Positions 15,936-23,796 of a stretch of DNA of 38,577 nucleotides are shown one piece after another. The number at the start of each line of letters is the position of its first letter. The stretch's first letter is position 1. Made by a program: the position numbers and the translations under genes. The stretch lies in the NCBI GenBank assembly GCA_035649275.1, contig DASRJW010000117.1:1-38577 (forward strand), given 5' to 3'. The notes beneath the pieces were generated by a model. The model saw only the letters and a program-made list of their open reading frames with translations. It was not told the origin of the DNA and made no database searches. This stretch comes from Candidatus Krumholzibacteriia bacterium. GTDB lineage: Bacteria; Krumholzibacteriota; Krumholzibacteriia; G020349025.

Positions 15936-16469
15936 TCAAGATCGGCGCCGTGAGACTCGCCCTCGGCGCGCGCTGCGGCGGGCTTCCTGCCGCCGCCACG
16001 TTCCGCTCCGGCCGCCGGACTTCTCCAGCAGCTCCACCCCGCCGATGCTGATACCGCGGTCCACGGCCTTGCACATGTCGTAGACCGTCGCCGCAGCCAC
16101 GAGAACCGCCACGATCGCCTCCATCTCCGCGCCGGTGGCGGCCCGGCAAGTGACCTCTGCTTCGATGCGTATGGAACCCTGTCGTGGTTCTACGCTCAGC
16201 TCCACCCCCACGTGATCCAGAGGCAGGACATGGCAGAGGGGGATGAGCGAGGCGGTGCGCTTGGCGGCAGCGATCCCGGCCAGACGCGCCGCTGCCACCA
16301 CGTCGCCCTTGAGAAGCGCACCGCTCTGCACCTGCTGCAGGGCTTGCGGCGACATCTGCACCGCACCGCGGGCCCGGGCGCGGCGGAGCGTCGGCTCCTT
16401 CGCGCTCGTGTCCACCATCTGCAATCGCCCGCGCCCATCCAGATGAGTCGCTCGGTGGCGGCGCTTCAT
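15936..16469 (-). CDS. moaC: cyclic pyranopterin monophosphate synthase
   Basis: Together with MoaA makes cyclic pyranopterin monophosphate, the first intermediate of molybdenum cofactor synthesis. The 177-residue protein carries MVDTSAKEPTLRRA, LIPLCHVLPLDHV, GAEMEAIVAVLVAAATVYDMCKAVDRGI (the catalytic Lys/Asp region) and GGVELLEKSGGRSG, in family order. After the usual end it adds a short Arg-rich tail of about 20 residues. The ATG overlaps the mobA stop as ATGA, so the two genes are coupled. Confidence 0.96.
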   Translation of the reverse strand: MKRRHRATHLDGRGRLQMVDTSAKEPTLRRARARGAVQMSPQALQQVQSGALLKGDVVAAARLAGIAAAKRTASLIPLCHVLPLDHVGVELSVEPRQGSIRIEAEVTCRAATGAEMEAIVAVLVAAATVYDMCKAVDRGISIGGVELLEKSGGRSGTWRRQEARRSARRGRVSRRRS

Positions 16470-17086
16470 GCTCGTCCTCGCCTTCCCGCCGCGCGCGCGT
16501 AGGCCGACCACTCGTCCGGTGTGTTCACGTTGGCGAGAGCGGCCGTTTCCGCCCCGGTCGCGGCGCAAGCCACCAAACCGGCGCGGCGCACCCAGTCCCG
16601 CGCCGCGAACCCCCACGACGGTGCCATCCGTGCCGCGACGTCGGCGCGCCAGAGCGAAGGCAGCGGCTCCGGTTCCCCCCGGTCGGGGCGCTGGAAGTAA
16701 CTCCCCGGCGCGCCGGCAGCCATCGCCGCACGCCACAGCCTGCCGAGCATCTCCGGCCCTACCTCGGGCATGTCGCAGGCGGAAACGAAGCGCCACTCCG
16801 GCCCCGGGGCGAGCAGCGCGGCGCGGAGCCCGTGCACCAGGGCGTGCTCTTCGCAGTCGTCGTAGAGAAGGGGGAGACCGAGCTCCTCCAGTTCCTGGGA
16901 GGGCTTTCCCACCAGGAGCACGGAGGCCACGTGTGTCGCCAGCCTCCGTGCTGGACGCAGCACCATGGGCTCGCCATCCAACTCCAGGAGCGCCTTGCAC
17001 CGTCCCATGCGTCGGCTCGCACCGCCGGCGAGGAGATAAACACCGACGCTCGCCGGCGGCGGCAGCAGCGGCTTGGCAACGTCCAT
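16466..17086 (-). CDS. mobA: molybdenum cofactor guanylyltransferase
   Basis: Attaches GMP from GTP to molybdopterin to form the guanine-dinucleotide cofactor used by DMSO-reductase-family enzymes such as formate dehydrogenase and nitrate reductase. The 206-residue protein has the nucleotide-binding signature LAGGASRRMGRCKALLELDG, the metal-binding ACDMPEV and the C-terminal NVNTPDEW. The ATG at 17086 has GAGGGGA just upstream; an earlier in-frame start would add 13 unmatched residues. It is the first gene of mobA-moaC-tatA and is divergent from the glycosyltransferase gene. A weak TATAGT (17125-17130, minus) upstream may be its -10 box. Confidence 0.94.
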   Translation of the reverse strand: MDVAKPLLPPPASVGVYLLAGGASRRMGRCKALLELDGEPMVLRPARRLATHVASVLLVGKPSQELEELGLPLLYDDCEEHALVHGLRAALLAPGPEWRFVSACDMPEVGPEMLGRLWRAAMAAGAPGSYFQRPDRGEPEPLPSLWRADVAARMAPSWGFAARDWVRRAGLVACAATGAETAALANVNTPDEWSAYARAAGRRGRA

Positions 17087-17176
17087 GCTTCCCCTCGTGC
17101 GCCCCGGCACCAAGCGTTGCTCCAACTATACACCGCAAAACCCCGCGGCAGCGCTGCTCGCGACGACGACGGCGTG

Positions 17177-17206
17177 TTGTCCCTTCCCTGCGGCGCACCG
17201 TATCCT
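17177..17206 (+). promoter_or_regulatory. candidate promoter of the GT87-type gene
   Basis: TTGTCC (17177-17182) and TATCCT (17201-17206) with an 18-base spacer on the plus strand. Initiation near 17213 leaves a leader of about 14 bases containing GGAGGT before the GTG. The same -10 hexamer and following bases (TATCCTGCG) occur before the DUF507 pair. Confidence 0.5.
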
Positions 17207-17226
17207 GCGCCTGACTTGGAGGTGCC

Positions 17227-18459
17227 GTGCCCGCCCTGTCGCCGCGAGCCTCTCGTGTTCTCGCCTGGACCCTGCTCGCCGCCGGCGTGGGCTATTTCCT
17301 TCTGGCCGGTACTCTGCGTCAGATCCTGCGCCCCTACGGTTACGCCTCCGACTTCGCCACCTTCTATAGCGCGGCGCGGGCTTTCACCACCGGGGAAGAT
17401 CCCTACGCGCGGGAGCGCTTGGCGAGTGAGCTCGCCCCGGAGTTCTCCGGTTGGGTGGGTCGCTACTTCTACCCACCTCCCTTCGCCGCCGTGGCGCTCC
17501 GACCACTCGTGGCCCTGCCCTTCGCCGAGGCTCGCCGGCTGTGGGTCGTGCTGGAAAGCGCCGCCTACCTCGGAGCCGGTTTTCTCCTGGTCAAGATTCT
17601 GTTCGGCGTCGCGAGTGCGTGGCCCTTCGTGGCGGCCGGAGTCGTGCTGCTCTACTTCACGCCGATGCGGGTGGACCTCAAACTGGGTTCGGTCTCGGGT
17701 CTGCTGCTGTTACTCTTCGCGCTCTTCCTCTTCGCCCGCTCCCGCCGCGCCGAGGTGGCTGCGGCGTGCGCCCTCGCTGCCATGATCGTGCTCAAGCTGG
17801 CGCCGGCGGTGCTGCTCTTTCACGCCGCCTGCCGCGGGCAATTCCGCCTGCTCCGGCACACCGTGCTCGCCTGCTTGCTGCTCCTGGTCGCGGCGCTGCC
17901 CTGGACCGGGTGGCGCGCCTACGAGACCTATGCGACCAGCGTGCTGCCGCAGCTCTTGACCCAGCGCTTCGCCTGGTTCACCAACCAATCCCTCGATGCT
18001 TTCTTCACCCGTCTCTTCCTGCCGAACCCGGACAGCACACCTTGGCTCGACGCACCTGCGCTCGCCACCACTCTCATCGTGACCACGTCGCTCGCGGTTC
18101 TCGTCACCCTGGCGTTGCTGGCGCGTCACGAGGCCCAAAGCGCCGACGACTCGGTGTGGGGACCAGCGCTCGCTCTCCTCGCCAGCCTGCTCCTCGCCCG
18201 CGTCACCTGGGAATCCATGGTGGTGCTGTCGCTCCCCTGCTTCCTACTCTGCTTGCGGGCCTGTTGGATGCTGGAGGTCTCGCCGCCGTTGCTCGTCACC
18301 TGGGGCGTGGCGTGGGCACTCTGCGCTTTGCCGTTCCCCTACGTGGATCCACCGCACCGCTCCGGCGCCGGTCTCCTGCTCGAGTCGCCCCGTCTCTACG
18401 GCATACTGCTCCTCTTCGCCACGAGCGCGCACTGGCGCTTGCGGCGTCGAAGAACCTAA
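17227..18459 (+). CDS. GT87/DUF2029-family membrane glycosyltransferase
   Basis: A 410-residue protein with about nine to eleven predicted membrane helices. Family marks near the N-terminus are ASDFATFYSAARAF with the acidic residue after the first helix, the EDPYARE loop, and YFYPPPFAAVALRPL, the typical 'YPP' motif of GT87 (polyprenyl-phosphate-mannose-dependent alpha-mannosyltransferase type) enzymes. These use a lipid-linked sugar on the outer face of the cytoplasmic membrane. Donor and acceptor cannot be read from the sequence. The GTG start has GGAGGT three bases upstream. It is one of the few plus-strand genes; it is divergent from mobA and runs convergently into the carboxypeptidase gene with only seven bases between stops. 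Confidence 0.8.
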   Translation: MPALSPRASRVLAWTLLAAGVGYFLLAGTLRQILRPYGYASDFATFYSAARAFTTGEDPYARERLASELAPEFSGWVGRYFYPPPFAAVALRPLVALPFAEARRLWVVLESAAYLGAGFLLVKILFGVASAWPFVAAGVVLLYFTPMRVDLKLGSVSGLLLLLFALFLFARSRRAEVAAACALAAMIVLKLAPAVLLFHAACRGQFRLLRHTVLACLLLLVAALPWTGWRAYETYATSVLPQLLTQRFAWFTNQSLDAFFTRLFLPNPDSTPWLDAPALATTLIVTTSLAVLVTLALLARHEAQSADDSVWGPALALLASLLLARVTWESMVVLSLPCFLLCLRACWMLEVSPPLLVTWGVAWALCALPFPYVDPPHRSGAGLLLESPRLYGILLLFATSAHWRLRRRRT

Positions 18460-18466
18460 AGTCTCT

Positions 18467-20938
18467 TCAGGGAAGGAGCACGAGCCGGCGCACCCGGGTT
18501 TCCGGGCCCACGCGCAAGGTTGCCAGGTAGAGGCCCGCAGCGACGCGCCGGCCCGAAGCGTCACGCCCGTCCCAGGTGGCTTCGTGCTCCCCCGGGCCGA
18601 GGGCGGCAGCGTCGAGCAACCGGTGCACGCGCTTGCCATCAGGACGCAGGATCTCCAGCGTCACCGGGAAGCTGCCGTCGCTCACGAAGCGGAGTCGCGT
18701 ACTCGGGTTGAAGGGATTCGGCGTCGCCGGCTGCAGCGCCACCGGCCAGTGCGCCTGCGCCACCCAGGGTCCCCAGAGCTGCGCGCCATCGGCGGTGCGG
18801 AAGAGGATGGCGCGGCGCGAACCGGCGAGAGAAAAACGCAGCGAGTGCGGGCCCGCGCCTTGGACGGTGGCGGTTGCACCGCGACGATAGAGCCCCCCGG
18901 CCCATTCCATTTCGGCGCTCCCCGGGACTTCCTGCGCCGCCAGCGGCCGCGCCCAGACCTCGAAGTCCGCGGCGCCGCCGCCGCTCTGGCGCCAGGTGAA
19001 CCTCGCCTCGCCACCTTCGACCTGAAACTCGAGATCCTGGAGCGCCACCGGCGTCCCGTCGGGAATCGAGAACCAGAAGATGTCGCTATCGGCGCGCTGG
19101 CCGTCCCCGCTCACCGCGGTGACGCCGTAGGCGAACAGGCCCTGCCGGGTGGCGACCACGGTGTAGAGCGTGTCGTGCACCACCGCGACCACGCGCCGCG
19201 ATTCCTCGAGTTGCGCCGGCACATCGAGCCGCGCCTCCACCCAGGAGCGACGCGGCGCGTCCTCCCAAGGTTGGAAGTGGAGTGCCAGGTCCACCTCCTG
19301 TCCCGCCCAAGCGGCAGCGTTCCATCGCCGTCGCTCTGTCTCCAGCCGTGGAGCCAGGTGGCTGGGAGGGGAAGGTGCGCCGTTCTTCTGGGTGCCGAGG
19401 GCTTGCAGCTCCTGCCAGTCGCCGCCGCGTGCAGGACGCAGCTCCACCCGCACGCGATCCCAGAGAGGATCGAGATCGCCGCGCCATTGCAGTGCCACGC
19501 TGCCCGCTTCCGGCACCACCCAGCGGGAAACGAGGAGAGCGCGGTCGGCGCGCTCGAGCCGCACGGGAGGCGCCGCCGCCAGCGCCGCCCCCGCGCCGGC
19601 CGGGTCGATCTCGAAGACCTCGTAAAAGTCCACCGGTGTCGTCCCCCGCGGCCCGCTCCAGCGCAGCTCGATCCGGCGCGGATCCTCGGCGTCCTGCGCC
19701 GCCAGCAGCACCGGAGCTGCGGGGGGCAGCACGGTTTCCAGCTCCCCGGCAACACGCAGGGCGTAGAGGTTGAGCGTCCACAGGTTGGCGCAGGTGGGTT
19801 CGATGAGGTCTTCCGGCGGCCAGAAGCCGCCTTCCGTCGCCGCATTCAACTCCACGGTGAATGCCATGGTGCGCCGCTCTTTGGCGCCGTACAGCTCGCC
19901 GTACATGAAGTCGTCCCAGACCCCGTTGGTGAGGTAGATGGCCCCGGTGTATGCGTTGCCCGGCCGGTAGCCGTTGTCGCGCACCATGCTGTCCCCCATG
20001 GTGGAGAAGCGAGCGTGATCGGGTGTGACGCTGTCACGCGTGTATCCCCAGGGAAAGAGCACGAGCCGTCCGAAGCTGTGAAAGCTCAGCGCCAGGGTGA
20101 AATCCTGGCGCTCCACCAGCCGTCGGATCGCGTCGGATTCGGGTTCGCTGAACGGAGCGAGGCCGCGGTAGGTCTCGCTCAGCGGTTCGCTGGAGCTGCC
20201 CTCTTCGTCGTAGCCCCAGAGGTAGGAATAGTTGCGGTTCAGATCCACACCGACGATCTCACCGTCCAGGCTGCGGCGGTTCTTGCGCCAGCCCGGCCTG
20301 AGCTGCGTTTCCGACTGGTACACGTGCCCGTCCGGGTTGAGGAGCGGTACGACCCAGAGTTCGCGGCTGTCGAGGAGGGCCCGGAGGCGCGGATTGCGCG
20401 CGTAGCCATCGAGGAGATTGCGTACGAGATAGAGAGGTACCTCGACGCTCATGAACTCCCGGGCGTGGTGGTTGCCGACCACGAGCACGTCGGGCTCCGT
20501 GGGGTCTTCGATCTCCGGTTCGTCGGAGAGCTTGAGCGCCAGGATGGGCCGGCCTTCGAGGCTGGAGCCGATGCTTTCCAGCCGGGTGAGGTCGGGGTGC
20601 GCCGCCTGCAGGGATTCGAGCTCCGCCACGGTCTCGGCGTAGGTGTGATAGAGCCCCAGGTCCGGGATCTCGAGGAGACGCCGGCGCCCTGCATCGGCAT
20701 CGATCTCTACCGTGGCGACGGGATAGCCACGGGAGACCAGGAGCCTTTCCTCCTCCGGGGTCACGGTGAGCCAGGTTTCGCCGGTTTCCGGGTCATGGCT
20801 GACGAGATCGAGGTGGAGGGCCTCCAGCTCGCGGAGCGTCCAGGGGCTCTTGGGGGTCACCACGACCAGGCTGCGCTCCGCCCCGTGGGCGGCGCCGGAG
20901 AGGAGACAGAGAAGAAGTGGCAAGAAGGCCCGGGACAT
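18467..20938 (-). CDS. secreted M14 zinc carboxypeptidase with FlgD-like C-terminal domain
   Basis: An 823-residue exported protein with a signal peptide ending near GAAHGA-ER (residue 20). A propeptide-like region reaches about residue 95. The M14 peptidase domain follows: zinc ligands HARE (about 158-161), then NPDGHVY, GVDLNRNYSYLWGY, the third ligand in SFHSFG, and the catalytic glutamate in FTVELN. This matches carboxypeptidase A/T-type enzymes. The C-terminal half carries fibronectin-like beta segments and ends with PNPFNPSTRLRF...GEHEATWDGRDASGRRVAAGLY, the FlgD-Ig-like / type-IX-like sorting style. It is probably a cell-surface or secreted peptidase. It has its own promoter and follows cpoB. 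Confidence 0.9.
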   Translation of the reverse strand: MSRAFLPLLLCLLSGAAHGAERSLVVVTPKSPWTLRELEALHLDLVSHDPETGETWLTVTPEEERLLVSRGYPVATVEIDADAGRRRLLEIPDLGLYHTYAETVAELESLQAAHPDLTRLESIGSSLEGRPILALKLSDEPEIEDPTEPDVLVVGNHHAREFMSVEVPLYLVRNLLDGYARNPRLRALLDSRELWVVPLLNPDGHVYQSETQLRPGWRKNRRSLDGEIVGVDLNRNYSYLWGYDEEGSSSEPLSETYRGLAPFSEPESDAIRRLVERQDFTLALSFHSFGRLVLFPWGYTRDSVTPDHARFSTMGDSMVRDNGYRPGNAYTGAIYLTNGVWDDFMYGELYGAKERRTMAFTVELNAATEGGFWPPEDLIEPTCANLWTLNLYALRVAGELETVLPPAAPVLLAAQDAEDPRRIELRWSGPRGTTPVDFYEVFEIDPAGAGAALAAAPPVRLERADRALLVSRWVVPEAGSVALQWRGDLDPLWDRVRVELRPARGGDWQELQALGTQKNGAPSPPSHLAPRLETERRRWNAAAWAGQEVDLALHFQPWEDAPRRSWVEARLDVPAQLEESRRVVAVVHDTLYTVVATRQGLFAYGVTAVSGDGQRADSDIFWFSIPDGTPVALQDLEFQVEGGEARFTWRQSGGGAADFEVWARPLAAQEVPGSAEMEWAGGLYRRGATATVQGAGPHSLRFSLAGSRRAILFRTADGAQLWGPWVAQAHWPVALQPATPNPFNPSTRLRFVSDGSFPVTLEILRPDGKRVHRLLDAAALGPGEHEATWDGRDASGRRVAAGLYLATLRVGPETRVRRLVLLP

Positions 20939-20974
20939 ACGGTCTCCGAGGTGCAGAGGTTCGCTTCACCCTTC

Positions 20975-21003
20975 AAGCTAGGGGGTGCAAGGAAGTCCTG
21001 CAA
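20975..21003 (-). promoter_or_regulatory. candidate promoter of the carboxypeptidase gene
   Basis: TTGCAG (20998-21003) and TAGCTT (20975-20980) with a 17-base spacer on the minus strand, in the 126-base gap after cpoB. Initiation near 20968 leaves a leader of about 30 bases with a GGAG site before the ATG. Confidence 0.5.
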
Positions 21004-21064
21004 CTGCGCCACAGCCAAGGAGGGGCTCCGCAAGGACGAGGTCCCGGCGGCCTCAACCCGTGTC

Positions 21065-21838
21065 TCAGGGAGAGGAAAGCTTGGTCCGCGCCAGCCTGGC
21101 TTCCTCGGTGGAGGGAAAGCGCTGGATCAGGTTCTGGAAGGTCTTGTCCGCCGACCGGCTCTTCCCCAGCTGCTGCTGGGTCATCCCGATCTTGAGCAAG
21201 GCGGCCGGGACCTTGTCTCCGGTGGGGAAACTCTGCTCCACCTTGAGGAATTCCTCCAGGGCCTGCGGGTAATCCTGCTTGTCGTAATAGACTTCGCCGA
21301 TCCAGTACTGCGCGTTGTCGGCCAGCTCCGAGGTGGGGAAACGGGAGAGGACCTCGTGGAACCCCATGAGCGCCAGATCATGCTTGCCCTGGGAGAGGTC
21401 TTGGTAAGCGGCTTCGTAGAGGGCCCGGGGGTTATCGCCACTGGCAGCTGCCCCTGCGGGAGCGCCGGCCCCCCCAGGGGTCGCTCCCTGTCCGACCTCG
21501 AATTGCAGGCGGTCACGGAGCTCGGAGACATCGAGGCGGAGACTCTCGAGATCGCTCTGCAGGGCCTGCAGCGACGTCTGCAAGCGGGAAATGTGCTCGT
21601 CCCCGCTGGCGCGTCGAGAACGGACTTCCGACGTCTGCTCGGCGACGAGGGCTTCCAAGCTATCGAGGCTGGCGTGTAAGCGCTCGCGTGTCGCCTCGAG
21701 GGCGGCGACTTGCTCTTCCAGACGCGCCACCCGCAGTTCCAGCGGCGACAGCTTCTTTCCAGCGCAGACGCCGAGCAGCAAGAAGGCGCCGAGCACGGTC
21801 GCCAGCGACTTGCCGCCTCGTCCTCGGGCAAGCGTCAT
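21065..21838 (-). CDS. cpoB: Tol-Pal system protein CpoB (YbgF)
   Basis: A 257-residue envelope protein with a lipobox-like LLLGVC near residue 25. A coiled coil spans about residues 34-115 (ELRVARLEEQVAALEATRERL, then LQTSLQALQSDLESLRLDV). After a Gly/Ala-rich linker it has the TPR-type YbgF C-terminus (ALYEAAYQDLSQGKHDLALMGFHEVLSRFP..., DNAQYWIGEVYYDKQDYPQALEEF). CpoB coordinates Tol-Pal with peptidoglycan synthesis during outer-membrane constriction. It is the last gene of the tol cluster, 76 bases after pal. The E. coli protein is soluble and periplasmic; the lipobox here suggests a lipid-anchored form, which is inference. Confidence 0.9.
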   Translation of the reverse strand: MTLARGRGGKSLATVLGAFLLLGVCAGKKLSPLELRVARLEEQVAALEATRERLHASLDSLEALVAEQTSEVRSRRASGDEHISRLQTSLQALQSDLESLRLDVSELRDRLQFEVGQGATPGGAGAPAGAAASGDNPRALYEAAYQDLSQGKHDLALMGFHEVLSRFPTSELADNAQYWIGEVYYDKQDYPQALEEFLKVEQSFPTGDKVPAALLKIGMTQQQLGKSRSADKTFQNLIQRFPSTEEARLARTKLSSP

Positions 21839-21914
21839 CGTTCTCGCTTCCCCGGCGCACCCTGGATCAGGGGGCCGGCGCCATCGCCGACCCCCTGCCG
21901 AGGGAGGTTGCGTC

Positions 21915-22418
21915 TCACTTCACCACGAAGTGAGCCCGCCGATTCTGGGCCCAAGCGGACTCGTCGTGACCCATGGAAAAGGGCTTGTTCTCACCGTAGC
22001 TGATCGTCTCGATGCGGCTCCCGTCGACGCCGTAGCTGGCGAGGAAATCCTTCGCGGCCACGGCACGGCGATCGCCGAGCGCCAAGTTGTACTCTGTGGT
22101 ACCGCGCTCGTCGCAGTGTCCTTCCACCAGGATCATGGCGTCCCTGACCTCCACGAGCTTGCGCCCGTTCTCGGTCAAGGTCGCACGCCCGTCCTCACGG
22201 ATGTCCGCCTTGTCGTAGTCGTAGAACACGTCGCCGAGATCACCTTGCGTCAGCTTCGGCGCCGGTGGCGGCGGTGGAGGTGGCGGTGGTGGCGGAGGTG
22301 GTGGCGGCGGCGGTGGAGGCGTCTCCACCGGCGGCGGTGGTGGCGGCGGCTTGCTGCACCCGTCCAGGACCGCTAGGCCCAGCACGGCGATCATGCTGAC
22401 GAGAAGTAACCTACGCAT
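21915..22418 (-). CDS. pal: peptidoglycan-associated lipoprotein with long polyproline linker
   Basis: A 167-residue outer-membrane lipoprotein that grips peptidoglycan through an OmpA-like domain. The signal ends in a lipobox (VLDGC). After SK comes a run of seven prolines, V-E-T, then nineteen consecutive prolines before APKL. The OmpA domain follows with VFYDYDKADIR, ILVEGHCDERGTTEYNLALGDRRA and ISYGENKP, the residues expected to bind diaminopimelate. The proline codons are a mixture of CCG, CCA and CCC/CCT rather than a simple triplet repeat. The polyproline rod may span the periplasm, and its translation should depend strongly on EF-P. It sits between tolB and cpoB. Confidence 0.95.
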   Translation of the reverse strand: MRRLLLVSMIAVLGLAVLDGCSKPPPPPPPVETPPPPPPPPPPPPPPPPPPPAPKLTQGDLGDVFYDYDKADIREDGRATLTENGRKLVEVRDAMILVEGHCDERGTTEYNLALGDRRAVAAKDFLASYGVDGSRIETISYGENKPFSMGHDESAWAQNRRAHFVVK

Positions 22419-22462
22419 GGGCTCGAACCTCCCTCTCTCTTCCAGGCGCCCTGGAGCACGCC

Positions 22463-23782
22463 TCAGTCACGCGACCACGCCGGAGTAATCGCATCCTGCG
22501 CTCCCGTCGTCAAGCGCCTTTCCAGGCCTGTGTAGATATCGACGACGTAAATCGCCCTCGAACCGCGGCGGAGTGAGCTGAAAGCGATGTGCCGCGAGTT
22601 CTTGGCCCAGCTCGGACCATCGTTCAAGCCGTCGCTGACCACGACGCGCTGGTTGGTCCCGTCGGGCTTCATGACTCGCAGCTCGATGTTGCCTTCCCAG
22701 CGACTCACGTAGGCGATCCATTTTCCATCCGGGGACCACGCCGGTGCATCGCTGTAACGGTTGTGGAAAGTCAGCCGGCGCACGTTGCCCCCGTCGCCGG
22801 ACATGACGAAGACCTGCGGAATGCCGGCGCGATCGGAGGTGAAGGCGATCTGGTCGCCTCCGGGCGACCACGCCGGCGCCGTATCGATCGCTGGATTGTG
22901 GGTCAATCTCTTGAGCGCCGCGCCGTCTTCCCGCATGGTGTAGATCTCCGCATTGCCCTCGTGCGTCAAGGTCAACGCCAACAGTTGGCGCTGCTGGCAC
23001 CAGTCCGGCGCCGTGTTCAGACCCGGGTAACGGCTGACCACGCGCAAGCGGCTCATGCCCTCGTCGATGCGATAGAGGTTGGGGTTCTCGTCCACGTAGC
23101 TGGTGAAGGCGATCCACTTGCGGCCCACGCCCCACACCGGGGACAGGGACAGCGTGTTCTGGCTGGTGACCTGACGTTCGTCGAAACCATCGTAGTCGGT
23201 CATGAAGATCTCGGACCGTTCGCCGCGCTTGCGGGCGAAGGCGACCTTGGTCTGGGCGATGCCGTCGACACCGGTCAAGTGCTTGACGATCTCGTCGGCG
23301 AAGTGGTGCACCGCCGCCCGGACGCCGTTGTTGCCCACGGTGTAGCGCTTGCCGGTGATCTGGGTGCCGAGCGCATCGAGCAGACGCAGCTCCGCCACCA
23401 CCTGGCCGGCCTCCACGCTCCAGCGCATCTCCACCTGGTGCGGCTGGCGCTCCGGGGTCTCGTTGGCCGCGTTCCAGGCCCGGGAGACGCCGCTCGGCAA
23501 GTACGGGTTGCCACGCTGATCCATGACATAGAAGAGACCGGAGTAGATGAGATCCCGCGCCAGGGTCTCCCGGCCTTCTCCGGCTTGCCGTTGCACCGCG
23601 TCTTCGCCGCCGGCGACGCTGGGCTCGCCGATCTGGATGCTCATGCGCCGGTAGGCGCCGCCCTTGATGTCGAGCTGGTACTCGTTGCCCTGGCCCCACG
23701 CCGCCGCGGCCCCCAGAGCGAGGAGCCCCGCGACCAGCGGCGCCCATCGCCTGCCACGCTTCTCGCGGTTCGTTCGTTGCAT
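22463..23782 (-). CDS. tolB: periplasmic beta-propeller protein TolB
   Basis: A 439-residue exported protein of the Tol-Pal complex that binds Pal and TolA. It has a signal peptide (cleavage near AAAWG-Q), an N-terminal alpha/beta domain (YQLDIKGGAYRRMSIQIGEP, YSGLFYVMD), and a six-bladed propeller with repeated 'FTSDR.G.PQVFVM..DG....RLT....DAPAWSPDG..IA' units. The ATG has GGGAGG just upstream. It follows the tolA/tonB-like gene by 14 bases and precedes pal by 44. Confidence 0.95.
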   Translation of the reverse strand: MQRTNREKRGRRWAPLVAGLLALGAAAAWGQGNEYQLDIKGGAYRRMSIQIGEPSVAGGEDAVQRQAGEGRETLARDLIYSGLFYVMDQRGNPYLPSGVSRAWNAANETPERQPHQVEMRWSVEAGQVVAELRLLDALGTQITGKRYTVGNNGVRAAVHHFADEIVKHLTGVDGIAQTKVAFARKRGERSEIFMTDYDGFDERQVTSQNTLSLSPVWGVGRKWIAFTSYVDENPNLYRIDEGMSRLRVVSRYPGLNTAPDWCQQRQLLALTLTHEGNAEIYTMREDGAALKRLTHNPAIDTAPAWSPGGDQIAFTSDRAGIPQVFVMSGDGGNVRRLTFHNRYSDAPAWSPDGKWIAYVSRWEGNIELRVMKPDGTNQRVVVSDGLNDGPSWAKNSRHIAFSSLRRGSRAIYVVDIYTGLERRLTTGAQDAITPAWSRD

Positions 23783-23796
23783 GCCCCTCCCGCGGG

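Noticed and set aside
18584-21679. A 1031-codon open frame on the plus strand opposite the carboxypeptidase and cpoB genes
   Set aside because: It is a GC-rich antisense shadow: the minus strand encodes clear M14 and CpoB motifs, while this frame has no recognisable domain and no credible ribosome site.
22261-22345. Glycine-codon-like GGN repeat on the plus strand as a microsatellite
   Set aside because: It is the complement of the mixed proline codons in pal; codon use is irregular and the frame is intact, so it is a coding low-complexity segment.
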